From positions 1 through 6,046 of the forward strand of contig JAOUGG010000179.1 in NCBI GenBank assembly GCA_029857855.1: a stretch of DNA of 6,046 nucleotides. The letters are read 5' to 3'. How positions within the stretch are numbered: the stretch's first letter is position 1; the number at the start of each line of letters is the position of its first letter. Origin of the DNA: Acidimicrobiia bacterium. GTDB lineage: Bacteria; Actinomycetota; Acidimicrobiia; Acidimicrobiales; SZUA-35. Positions 1 to 5,662 of the stretch are shown one piece after another. Under the pieces are notes generated by a model. It was given only the letters and a program-made list of their open reading frames with translations, was not told the DNA's origin and did not search any database. The position numbers were made by a program, and so were the translations under genes.

Positions 1-442
1 CGAATCCCAACAGAAGAAGACCACCCGATCCCATGAAGCCTGCGGGAGCCGCGGCCCATCGTTGTGGTCGATCGCTGAACCGCACCGAAAGGACGGCCAA
101 CATCGCCCATCCGATGGCGAATCCGCAGAGGAGCGCGCCTGTGAGCTCGCCTTCGGCGACGGGAACGAACGGGGCGGCAACAAGAAGCAGCCCGATGACG
201 AGTCCAGCCAGAAGGGACCCGGCCACGATCCAGCCGACGCGGCCCCTCGAGCCGGTATCGGGATGTGATAGGTTGTTCGGGCCTCTGTCTGGCCGGTGTC
301 CGCCCGCCCCCGAGATCATGGCCCACACCGGCGGCCGAAACGTCATCTTTTCCCACGCCGGTTCCCGTTGGTCGTTGGCTTCGGCCCCGCTGATCGTTCG
401 TAGAGTCTGCAATTTGGGATCCTTCTCTCGGAAAGCTGACAC
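1..442 (-). CDS. N-terminal part of a multi-pass membrane protein, possibly the membrane domain of an alpha/beta-hydrolase-type protein (cut by left edge)
   Basis: The minus strand stays open from this start to the window edge, giving 147 residues with no stop. The first ~68 residues are polar and probably cytoplasmic. A hydrophobic segment follows at about 70-94 (WIVAGSLLAGLVIGLLLVAA), a second at about 100-119 (TGALLCGFAIGWAMLAVLSV), then the loop SDRPQRWAAAPAGFMG and the start of a third segment (GGLLLLGF) that runs off the edge. From memory, the GWAxLAVLSxRxxDxPQRWAxxPAxFM pattern resembles the membrane front end of some actinobacterial alpha/beta hydrolases; no catalytic part is visible, so the hydrolase assignment is tentative. 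I chose the GTG at 440-442 because AGAAGGA lies 6 nt upstream. The in-frame ATG at 344-346 is the alternative: it has only a poor, too-close GGGAAAAG upstream, but would remove 32 residues with weaker G/C bias at third positions. The gene follows the LuxR regulator after about 175 nt on the same strand. Confidence 0.6.
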   Translation of the reverse strand, partial: MSAFREKDPKLQTLRTISGAEANDQREPAWEKMTFRPPVWAMISGAGGHRPDRGPNNLSHPDTGSRGRVGWIVAGSLLAGLVIGLLLVAAPFVPVAEGELTGALLCGFAIGWAMLAVLSVRFSDRPQRWAAAPAGFMGSGGLLLLGF

Positions 443-448
443 GGATGG

Positions 449-455
449 TCCTTCT
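449..455 (-). promoter_or_regulatory. Ribosome binding site deciding the start of the left-edge membrane protein
   Basis: The minus strand reads AGAAGGA followed by 6 nt and then GTG at 440-442. This is a good Shine-Dalgarno match at good spacing, and it favours the longer reading frame over the ATG at 344-346. Confidence 0.5.
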
Positions 456-529
456 GATCGTCCTTCGAAACGGGACCGGTCGCCCCGGCAAAACGGCCAG
501 TATCGGGATCCCTGGTCAGCCCACAGGTA

Positions 530-570
530 CGTCGTGCGATCGGCCCGGAGCCGGCGCTCATCGCACGACG
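530..570. repeat. Perfect 11-bp inverted repeat with a 19-nt G+C-rich loop between the LuxR gene and the next gene
   Basis: CGTCGTGCGAT at 530-540 pairs exactly with ATCGCACGACG at 560-570. On the minus strand the loop begins GAGCGCCGGCTC, whose GAGC and GCTC can form a further 4-bp stem on a GCCG tetraloop. The hairpin begins 46 nt downstream of the LuxR stop, a position suited to a transcription terminator or 3'-end protecting structure. No T-run follows on either strand, so it is not a classical intrinsic terminator. A T-less hairpin terminator, an RNA-processing signal or a double-stranded operator are the alternatives. Confidence 0.6.
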
Positions 571-591
571 CGACCGGTACGGATCGATTCT

Positions 592-601
592 GCAACGTTG
601 C
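592..601. repeat. Perfect 10-bp palindrome just past the LuxR stop codon
   Basis: GCAACGTTGC is perfectly self-complementary and lies 15 nt beyond the stop codon of the LuxR gene. Its symmetry fits a dimeric protein-binding site, but its position downstream of one gene and about 150 nt before the next start does not point to a particular promoter. It may simply be part of the structured region. Confidence 0.3.
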
Positions 602-616
602 CCGGCTGACCGAGGG

Positions 617-3370
617 TCAATCGAAGGTCAGTTGGGCGAGTTCGGTTCGGGAGGTCACCCCGGCCTTGACGAAGACGTTGCGGAGGTGGAATGCCACCGT
701 TCGTGGCGACACCCAGCACTGGGCCGCCGTTTCCTTGTTCGACAATCCGGTGCTGACGAGTTGGGCCACCTTGCGTTCCATTGGCGTCAGGTCCAGCAGC
801 GTGGAAGGGTCACGTTTGCGGGCGGTTTCCCCAGAGGCTCGTAGCTCCTGAGTCGCTCGCTCGGCCAGGGGAGCCGCACCGAGGTCGGTGAAGGTTTCCA
901 GTGCCGACCGCAGGTGCGTACGTGAATCGACGCGACGGTTGCTTCGCCGCAGAAACTCGCCGAAGGCGAGTTGTGTACGAGCCTGGTGGAAAGGACGTTG
1001 GGCGTGCTCGTGGTGATGCAGTGCGCTCTCGAACGCCTCGGCCGCCTGATCAGCATCGGTTGCGCACAATGCACGCCCGAGGTTGAGGTCGGCCAGCGCC
1101 CATGGTCGATTGGTCCCGACGGCGAACGGAGTGAGGTCGTCAAGCCAGCTCAGGGCCTGTTGGCGAGCCCCGTCACGCATCGCGGCCTCGATGCGGTCCG
1201 GCGTTGCCATCCGCTGCAACGCGGGCAGCTTCATTGCGCTCAGATGGTGCAGCGCCGCAGCCGGGTCTCCGATGGCGGTGGCTCGGGTGGCCTTTGCCCA
1301 GCGGGTAAGATCGTGCACCGGGTCGGCAAGGATCCCCAATGGGAGTCCGGCCACGACCGATTCGAGCGCGCGAAGGTGATGGTCGAACTCGTCGCTGCCG
1401 GTAATTGCGGCGAGAAGGGTCAGCCAGGCCAGAGGCGCGGAGGTGAGGATGGGCTGGCCCACGGCGCTCGCCAGGGTCAGAGCTTCGTGGACCGAGCTGC
1501 GGAGGGCAGCCCACTGACCGGCGGGAAACTGCGCGAAGGCGAGCCGCTCCAACCCGTAGATCACCGACATGCCGGCTCCAAGCCGGCGTGCGCTCGACAC
1601 CATGGAGGAGTAGAAGATCCGGGCCCCGTCGTCGTCGCCGAGGTGCAGAGCCGCGTTGCCCACGTTCCCGAGCACGTCCACGTCTTCCAATCGACGCCCT
1701 ATCTGCAACGCATTGTCGAGGCGATTCACGGCCCGCGACCAGTCGCCCGAAGCCGCCGCGGTCAGGGCGTCCAGGACAGCTCGCAAACACAAGGTACGAG
1801 GCGCATCGGCGTCGGTGGCGGTCACGAGGCCCGCCAACAGACCGTCAGGCAAGGTGTCTCCGCTGTCGCCTCCATAGATGCGGGTCAGAGCAGCAGCGAC
1901 AGCCATCTCCAGCGCTCTGTCCGGGTCCTGCTCCGCCACCGTGCGGACCCCCGAGTTGAGGATGCGATGGGCCTCGATTCCGGAGCCGACATTGATCTCG
2001 ATCCGGGCGCTCAACCGATCGATGTCGGCCCTCAACAGCCCATCAGTGGCTAGATCGCGCGCTGCTGAGGAGCACACCCGAGCGCGCGCCACCTCGCCCG
2101 CCGCCCAAGCGTTCCGTGCGGTGGCAAAGAGCCGTTGCGCACGTGTCTGCCGGTTCACGGTCAGCCCGGCGGCTCGTTCGAACGCGTCTGCCGCCGCGTC
2201 GTATCCGCCACGCTGCTCGGCTCGAACGCCTATCTCCTCCAAGGTGTCGGCGACATCTGCGTCAGGGCCCTCGAGGGAGGCGGCGCGATGCCATGTCGCC
2301 CGGTCCGGGTCATCCTTCCCTATCGCAGCAGCCAACGCGCGGTGGGCCTGCCTCCGGGGTTCGCTGGTAGCCGCCTGGTGCACCGCAGACCGAACCAGTG
2401 CATGCCGGACGGCAACCACGTCACCGGTCACGGTGAGGAGACGGGCCCTCTCGGCGTCTTCCCACGCTCGGTCCTGAACACCGAGACGGCTCGCCGCCGC
2501 TCGAATGATATCCAGCCGGCCTGTAGCGTCAACCGCCGCGATCAGGAGCAGTGTCTGCACCTGTTCATTCAGCCGGCTACAGCGGTCGAGGAACGCTCGT
2601 TCCAAACCTTCGGTCAACGTCAGGTCGGACGGCAACGACGCTGTTCCCTGGATCTGGGCGAGACTGAGACCGGCGGGCAGCTCGAGCAGGGCGAGCGGAT
2701 TGCCGCCGCTGTCGCGTACCAGCCTTTCGGCGACCTCGTCCGACAACGACCCACTGCTGCGCTCCTCGAGGAGCCGGCGAGCCGCCTGGTCGTCGATGCC
2801 ATTGAGTTCGAGCACGGTCAAACCCTGCGGATCGAAGCTCCCAACACTCGCGTTCCAACCGCCGCCGCGGGCTGCGAACACCATTGCCACCGGATCCGCG
2901 GCCATCCGACGAGCCGCGAACAGCAGTGCGTTGGCCGATGCAGAGTCGAGCCAGTGTGCGTCATCCACCACGCACAGAAGAGGCCCGTGCCGCTCCGCCG
3001 CCTCGGTCAGCGCCGAGAGCGTCGCAACCCCTACGAGGAAAGGATCGACCGGTGGCCCATCCTCGAGCCCGAAAACCACACGCAATGCCCGGGCCTGGGG
3101 GAGAGACAACCGCTCGAATTCGACCATTGAACGCAACAGTCGATGGAGCGCCGAGTACGCCAGAGGCGACTCCGACTCCACACCGGCCGTGCTCAGGACA
3201 CGGACCTCACCGTCGGTGAGATCGCGCCGACTCGACACCAGGTCGCGCAGCAGGGCCGACTTGCCGACGCCGGGTTCGCCCAGAATCACCAATGCGCCAG
3301 CGATTCCGGCCCGCGCTTGCTCCACCAAGGCGGCAAGCTGTTCGCGTTCCCGATCGCGACCATGGAGCAC
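617..3370 (-). CDS. Large ATPase-containing LuxR-family transcriptional regulator (LAL type)
   Basis: This 917-residue protein has the size and layout of the large ATP-binding LuxR regulators (LAL/MalT-like class), cytoplasmic DNA-binding proteins whose NTPase module is thought to switch activity on signal binding. The N-terminal module has a Walker A loop GEPGVGKS at 31-38, a Walker B strand LLCVVDDAHWLD at 131-142, a sensor-like arginine near 168, and the GGNPLALLELP motif at 222-232 typical of the class. Residues from about 380 to 850 are alanine-rich and helical with TPR-like character. The C-terminal LuxR helix-turn-helix covers 861-917, with LTPMERKVAQLV, GLSNKETAA and SPRTVAFHLRNVFVKAGV. 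Every key motif is intact. The start is GTG; an in-frame TGA lies one codon upstream and AGGA lies 7 nt upstream, so it is well fixed. No sensor domain of known specificity is visible, and signal and targets are unknown. It lies 139 nt after the USP-like gene, perhaps with its own promoter. Confidence 0.95.
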   Translation of the reverse strand: MLHGRDREREQLAALVEQARAGIAGALVILGEPGVGKSALLRDLVSSRRDLTDGEVRVLSTAGVESESPLAYSALHRLLRSMVEFERLSLPQARALRVVFGLEDGPPVDPFLVGVATLSALTEAAERHGPLLCVVDDAHWLDSASANALLFAARRMAADPVAMVFAARGGGWNASVGSFDPQGLTVLELNGIDDQAARRLLEERSSGSLSDEVAERLVRDSGGNPLALLELPAGLSLAQIQGTASLPSDLTLTEGLERAFLDRCSRLNEQVQTLLLIAAVDATGRLDIIRAAASRLGVQDRAWEDAERARLLTVTGDVVAVRHALVRSAVHQAATSEPRRQAHRALAAAIGKDDPDRATWHRAASLEGPDADVADTLEEIGVRAEQRGGYDAAADAFERAAGLTVNRQTRAQRLFATARNAWAAGEVARARVCSSAARDLATDGLLRADIDRLSARIEINVGSGIEAHRILNSGVRTVAEQDPDRALEMAVAAALTRIYGGDSGDTLPDGLLAGLVTATDADAPRTLCLRAVLDALTAAASGDWSRAVNRLDNALQIGRRLEDVDVLGNVGNAALHLGDDDGARIFYSSMVSSARRLGAGMSVIYGLERLAFAQFPAGQWAALRSSVHEALTLASAVGQPILTSAPLAWLTLLAAITGSDEFDHHLRALESVVAGLPLGILADPVHDLTRWAKATRATAIGDPAAALHHLSAMKLPALQRMATPDRIEAAMRDGARQQALSWLDDLTPFAVGTNRPWALADLNLGRALCATDADQAAEAFESALHHHEHAQRPFHQARTQLAFGEFLRRSNRRVDSRTHLRSALETFTDLGAAPLAERATQELRASGETARKRDPSTLLDLTPMERKVAQLVSTGLSNKETAAQCWVSPRTVAFHLRNVFVKAGVTSRTELAQLTFD

Positions 3371-3377
3371 GCGTCAA

Positions 3378-3381
3378 TCCT
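3378..3381 (-). promoter_or_regulatory. Ribosome binding site of the LuxR regulator
   Basis: AGGA on the minus strand stands 7 nt before the GTG at 3368-3370. Because an in-frame TGA lies at 3374-3376, this GTG is the first usable start, and the site agrees with it. Confidence 0.55.
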
Positions 3382-3435
3382 AGAGTCGCAGTGGACGATC
3401 GTTCCCGCGTTCGTAACCCGCCGCCTCGGCCCAAC

Positions 3436-3450
3436 CACCGGCAACCGGTG
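3436..3450. repeat. Short perfect hairpin (6-bp arms, 3-nt loop)
   Basis: CACCGG at 3436-3441 and CCGGTG at 3445-3450 are exact reverse complements separated by CAA. The hairpin lies about 60 nt downstream of the USP-like stop and 65 nt upstream of the LuxR start. Without a T-run it is a weak terminator candidate; an operator is equally possible. Confidence 0.35.
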
Positions 3451-3509
3451 TACTCATTGCTCGATTGATTGCGATCACCGTGACCACCAGAACATGATCC
3501 GCGACACCG

Positions 3510-3956
3510 CTACGTCGGGTCGAGGCCCTCGGCGTCGGCGGTGATGAGATCGACCGGCACGGTGACCCGGCCGCGAATCATCTCCAGCAACGACTCGATC
3601 GACTCGTGGTCGGCGAGCGGGACCGGCGCCCCGACGATGACCTCGGTCTCTCCCATCGTGGTGACCACCTCGGCCACCTGCTCGGCCACGTCGCCGCCTC
3701 GGATCAGCACCCGAACCGGGAGTTCCTCGATACCGAGCTGGGCTTTGGTCACCTCGAGTTGGGCATCGAGAAGCCACTCCAGCTCGTCCTTCACCACGGC
3801 CAGGAAGGTCGCGTCCAGGTCGGCGAAGCTGGCATCGTCCAGGATCGCCAGGTACAGCAGGCCCTTTCCGGCAGCCGAAGCCCGCTCCATGGCCGTCCGC
3901 AATGTGGCTCCCCGCCCGGTACCGCCCCAGGACACGTAGACCAGTTCGTCAGCCAT
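3510..3956 (-). CDS. Universal-stress-protein-like (UspA-fold) small protein
   Basis: The 148 residues alternate strands and helices as in the UspA fold: strands at about 4-10 (ELVYVSW), 33-40 (LLYLAILD), 81-86 (VRVLIR), 105-109 (EVIVG) and 132-139 (VTVPVDLI), with long helices between. Length and layout match a single-domain soluble USP. The ATP-binding USPs carry G-x2-G-x9-G-S/T after the fourth strand. Here G109 is followed by APVPLADHESIESLLEMIRGR, with no second glycine and no GS, so this looks like a non-nucleotide-binding member. The start ATG at 3954-3956 lies inside the end of the antiporter gene (8-nt overlap), preceded by GAGGAG at 7-nt spacing, which suggests translational coupling. 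The context implies a cytosolic partner or regulator of the antiporter; that is inference. It is too divergent for a more specific name. Confidence 0.8.
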   Translation of the reverse strand: MADELVYVSWGGTGRGATLRTAMERASAAGKGLLYLAILDDASFADLDATFLAVVKDELEWLLDAQLEVTKAQLGIEELPVRVLIRGGDVAEQVAEVVTTMGETEVIVGAPVPLADHESIESLLEMIRGRVTVPVDLITADAEGLDPT

Positions 3957-5637
3957 TGGAACTCTCCTCGAACCCGGCGTCGAACGTGGGCAGCGGGTCG
4001 GATTCCCATCGTTCCTCCAACAAGTCGAGTGCGGCCATCCGGTTGTCGAGTTCGATGGTCAGCTCGTTGGCGACCAGCGGATCGATGAGCCCGGAGAAGA
4101 CGACCTCGTTGAGCGCCGACCGCTCGACCACGAGCGCATCACGACGGGCCTGCAGCAACATCGCCACCTCCAGTTCCGGGTGTCCGGCCATGTGGGAGCG
4201 CAGGCGGCCCATGTGTTCGGCAATGTCACGCTGGTAGGTACGGCCGAGCGACGTGGCCATGTCATTGAACAGCACACCGTCGGCTCCGAGGCGGGCCACT
4301 TCCGTCTGGCCGGCTCGGGCCATGAAGATACGGGCCTGGTGACGCTGCTGGGTCAGCTCGGTTTCGATCTTGTTGGTCAATCCGAGGCGTTCCATCAACC
4401 AGGAGATCGTCGTGCCCTGGATCAACAGCGTGAAGAGCACCACACCGTAGGTCATGACCTTCAGCGTCTCGACGGTGTCCTGGTCGAAGACGGTGGTGTC
4501 GAGGGTCAGCACCAGCGCCAGCGAGATCGCACCCCGCAACCCGGCCCACACCATCACGTGGCGGTACGGCTTGGGGACGGTTCGGTTGGGTTGGGCCCAG
4601 GCGGAGACGGTGGACAGCCCGTGAATGAGCACGACCCGCAACACCAGCACCCCGACGATGGCGATGACGAACGCGGTGAAGTGCTGGGCCAGATCGTCGA
4701 GGCTGATGGCCAGACCGATCACCAGGAACACCATGGCGTTGACGACGAAGGTCAGCAGTTCCCAGAAGTGTTCCAGCGTCAACCGGGTCGACGGCGAGGT
4801 GTTGTGCATGCCGACGTTGCCGACCATGAGCCCGGCGGTGACGACGGCCAGGATGCCGGAGAAGTGCAGATCCAGGCCCACCAGGACGCCGAACTCCTCG
4901 GCCAGCAGAAACGAGCCGTAGGCCAGCGCCAGCGTGGTGGAGGTCTCGATCAGCGGATCGTCGACCCGGGCCAGGAACACCGAACTGACCAGGTAGCCGA
5001 GTATCAGTCCGATGCCCAGTCCGCCGGCCGACACCACGACGAAGTCGGTGACCGCCCCGGTCAGCGTGAACGGGTCGTCGCCGGCGGCCGCAGTGACGGC
5101 GAGACCAAAGGCCACGACGGCGACCGCGTCGTTGAACAACGATTCGCCCTCCACCAGGACGGCCAGGCGCTTGGGGGCGCCGAGTGTCTTGAACAGAGCG
5201 ATGACGGCAACCGGATCGGTGGCCGAGATCAGCGCGCCGAAAGCGAACGCCGCCGTCCAGGGAACCGACACCGTGATGTGGACGAGGGCGCCGACGGCCA
5301 GAGTGCCAACCGCGGTGCCGACGAGCGCGAACAACATGATCGGTACGAGATCGGCCCGAAGCTTGGGCCACGGCAACTGGAGGGTGGCCTCGAAGAGCAG
5401 GGGCGGCACGAGCAGGAAGAGGATGACGTCGGGTGAGACGTCGACCGAGACCACCGAGCCCAGCACGCTGGCCAGGAGCCCGACCACCACGAGGGCGACG
5501 GTGAACGGGAACCGCAGCCGGTTGGCCGCCACGGCAACCAGCGCGGCGATGGCCAGCATCAGCACCACCGCCGACTCCTGGGCGATGAATTCGCTGACCT
5601 GCTCGCCCTCCTCGGCCGCCAGTACTGCTACGTTCAC
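3949..5637 (-). CDS. Na+/H+ antiporter of the CPA1 (NhaP/NHE-like) family
   Basis: The 562-residue integral membrane protein should exchange cytoplasmic Na+ (or K+/Li+) for external H+ across the inner membrane. Residues ~21-415 hold about 12 hydrophobic segments. The family core is clear: SATDPVAVIALFKTLG from 138, then EGESLFNDAVAVVAFGLAV with the ion-binding Asn-Asp pair at 169-170, and WAGLRGAISLALVL from 364 with the conserved arginine of the late helix. Both the TDP and ND motifs of electroneutral exchangers are intact. A soluble tail of about 140 residues (420-562) contains an ARRDALVVERSALNEVVFSGLID segment of the kind seen in bacterial NhaP C-termini, probably cytoplasmic and regulatory. 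The start is GTG with AGGGGGAG just upstream. The gene begins 25 nt after the oxidoreductase and overlaps the USP-like gene by 8 nt. Ion preference cannot be read from sequence. Confidence 0.95.
   Translation of the reverse strand: MNVAVLAAEEGEQVSEFIAQESAVVLMLAIAALVAVAANRLRFPFTVALVVVGLLASVLGSVVSVDVSPDVILFLLVPPLLFEATLQLPWPKLRADLVPIMLFALVGTAVGTLAVGALVHITVSVPWTAAFAFGALISATDPVAVIALFKTLGAPKRLAVLVEGESLFNDAVAVVAFGLAVTAAAGDDPFTLTGAVTDFVVVSAGGLGIGLILGYLVSSVFLARVDDPLIETSTTLALAYGSFLLAEEFGVLVGLDLHFSGILAVVTAGLMVGNVGMHNTSPSTRLTLEHFWELLTFVVNAMVFLVIGLAISLDDLAQHFTAFVIAIVGVLVLRVVLIHGLSTVSAWAQPNRTVPKPYRHVMVWAGLRGAISLALVLTLDTTVFDQDTVETLKVMTYGVVLFTLLIQGTTISWLMERLGLTNKIETELTQQRHQARIFMARAGQTEVARLGADGVLFNDMATSLGRTYQRDIAEHMGRLRSHMAGHPELEVAMLLQARRDALVVERSALNEVVFSGLIDPLVANELTIELDNRMAALDLLEERWESDPLPTFDAGFEESSNG
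3964..3969 (-). promoter_or_regulatory. Ribosome binding site of the USP-like gene, inside the antiporter coding sequence
   Basis: GAGGAG lies 7 nt before the ATG at 3954-3956 and within the last codons of the antiporter. A strong site in this position fits re-initiation by ribosomes finishing the upstream gene, and so near-stoichiometric synthesis of the two proteins. Confidence 0.7.
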
Positions 5638-5640
5638 GTG

Positions 5641-5648
5641 CTCCCCCT
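5641..5648 (-). promoter_or_regulatory. Ribosome binding site of the antiporter
   Basis: AGGGGGAG on the minus strand lies in the 25-nt gap after the oxidoreductase stop, 3 nt before the GTG at 5635-5637 (5 nt if only AGGGGG pairs). The spacing is somewhat short, but this is the only purine-rich block there and it supports the GTG as start. Confidence 0.55.
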
Positions 5649-5662
5649 GAACCTCTTCGCCT

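Larger units (their letters stand above)
514..611. repeat. Outer arms of a nested inverted repeat downstream of the LuxR gene
   Basis: GGTCAGCC at 514-521 is the exact reverse complement of GGCTGACC at 604-611. The two arms enclose the stronger 11-bp hairpin at 530-570 and the palindrome at 592-601. The right arm ends 5 nt from the LuxR stop codon. An RNA from the minus strand could close an 8-bp outer stem around the inner hairpin. The match itself is seen directly; that it folds or functions is inference, and an 8-bp pair alone could arise by chance in a region this short. Confidence 0.4.
3371..3509 (-). other. Intergenic region between the USP-like gene and the LuxR regulator; probable 3' end and/or promoter region
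   Basis: This is the only gap of any size between the operon-like trio and the regulator. It holds a perfect small hairpin at 3436-3450 and an imperfect 13-bp palindrome at 3473-3485 (GATCAC-C-GTGACC, five of six pairs matching). The stretch around 3451-3475 is less G+C-rich than its surroundings. I see no convincing -35/-10 pair for the LuxR gene and no T-run after the hairpin. The likely roles, release of the upstream transcript and a separate start for the regulator, are inferred from spacing alone. Confidence 0.3.

Noticed and set aside
255..509. 10-bp direct repeat GTATCGGGAT at 255-264 and 500-509
   Set aside because: One pair of 10-bp matches within about 500 bp can easily be chance, and there is no third copy or regular spacing.
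343..561. Minus-strand 72-residue reading frame whose TGA overlaps the ATG at 344-346 (ATGA arrangement)
   Set aside because: There is no ribosome binding site, its start codon lies inside an arm of the 11-bp inverted repeat, the composition resembles no protein I know, and it overlaps the better-supported frame of the membrane protein. The ATGA overlap is likely chance.
530..570. Classical intrinsic terminator at the 11-bp hairpin
   Set aside because: Neither strand has a T-run after the stem, so only an inverted repeat is reported.
442..619. LuxR gene and left-edge membrane gene in the same reading frame, separated by one TGA, suggesting a split fusion or readthrough
   Set aside because: The LuxR protein ends naturally just after its helix-turn-helix, the gap codes for nothing recognisable, and same-frame placement has a one-in-three chance.
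33..851. Plus-strand open frame of 272 codons across the left region
   Set aside because: It spans the membrane-protein gene, the hairpin region and the end of the LuxR gene in antisense; its translation is Arg/Ser/Pro-rich without any domain.
971..2053. Plus-strand open frame of 360 codons opposite the LuxR regulator (also those at 2135-3130 and 2505-3383)
   Set aside because: They are antisense to an intact regulator and show no recognisable domain or sensible ribosome binding site; GC-rich shadows.
3377..3382. TAGGAT on the minus strand as a -10 box for the LuxR gene
   Set aside because: It overlaps the ribosome binding site, lies a few bases from the start codon and has no -35 element at proper spacing.
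4180..5436. Plus-strand open frame of 418 codons opposite the antiporter
   Set aside because: It is exactly antisense to a clear CPA1 antiporter, and its translation is a low-complexity mix of H, Q, D, E, G and R. It is a by-product of high G+C codon bias.
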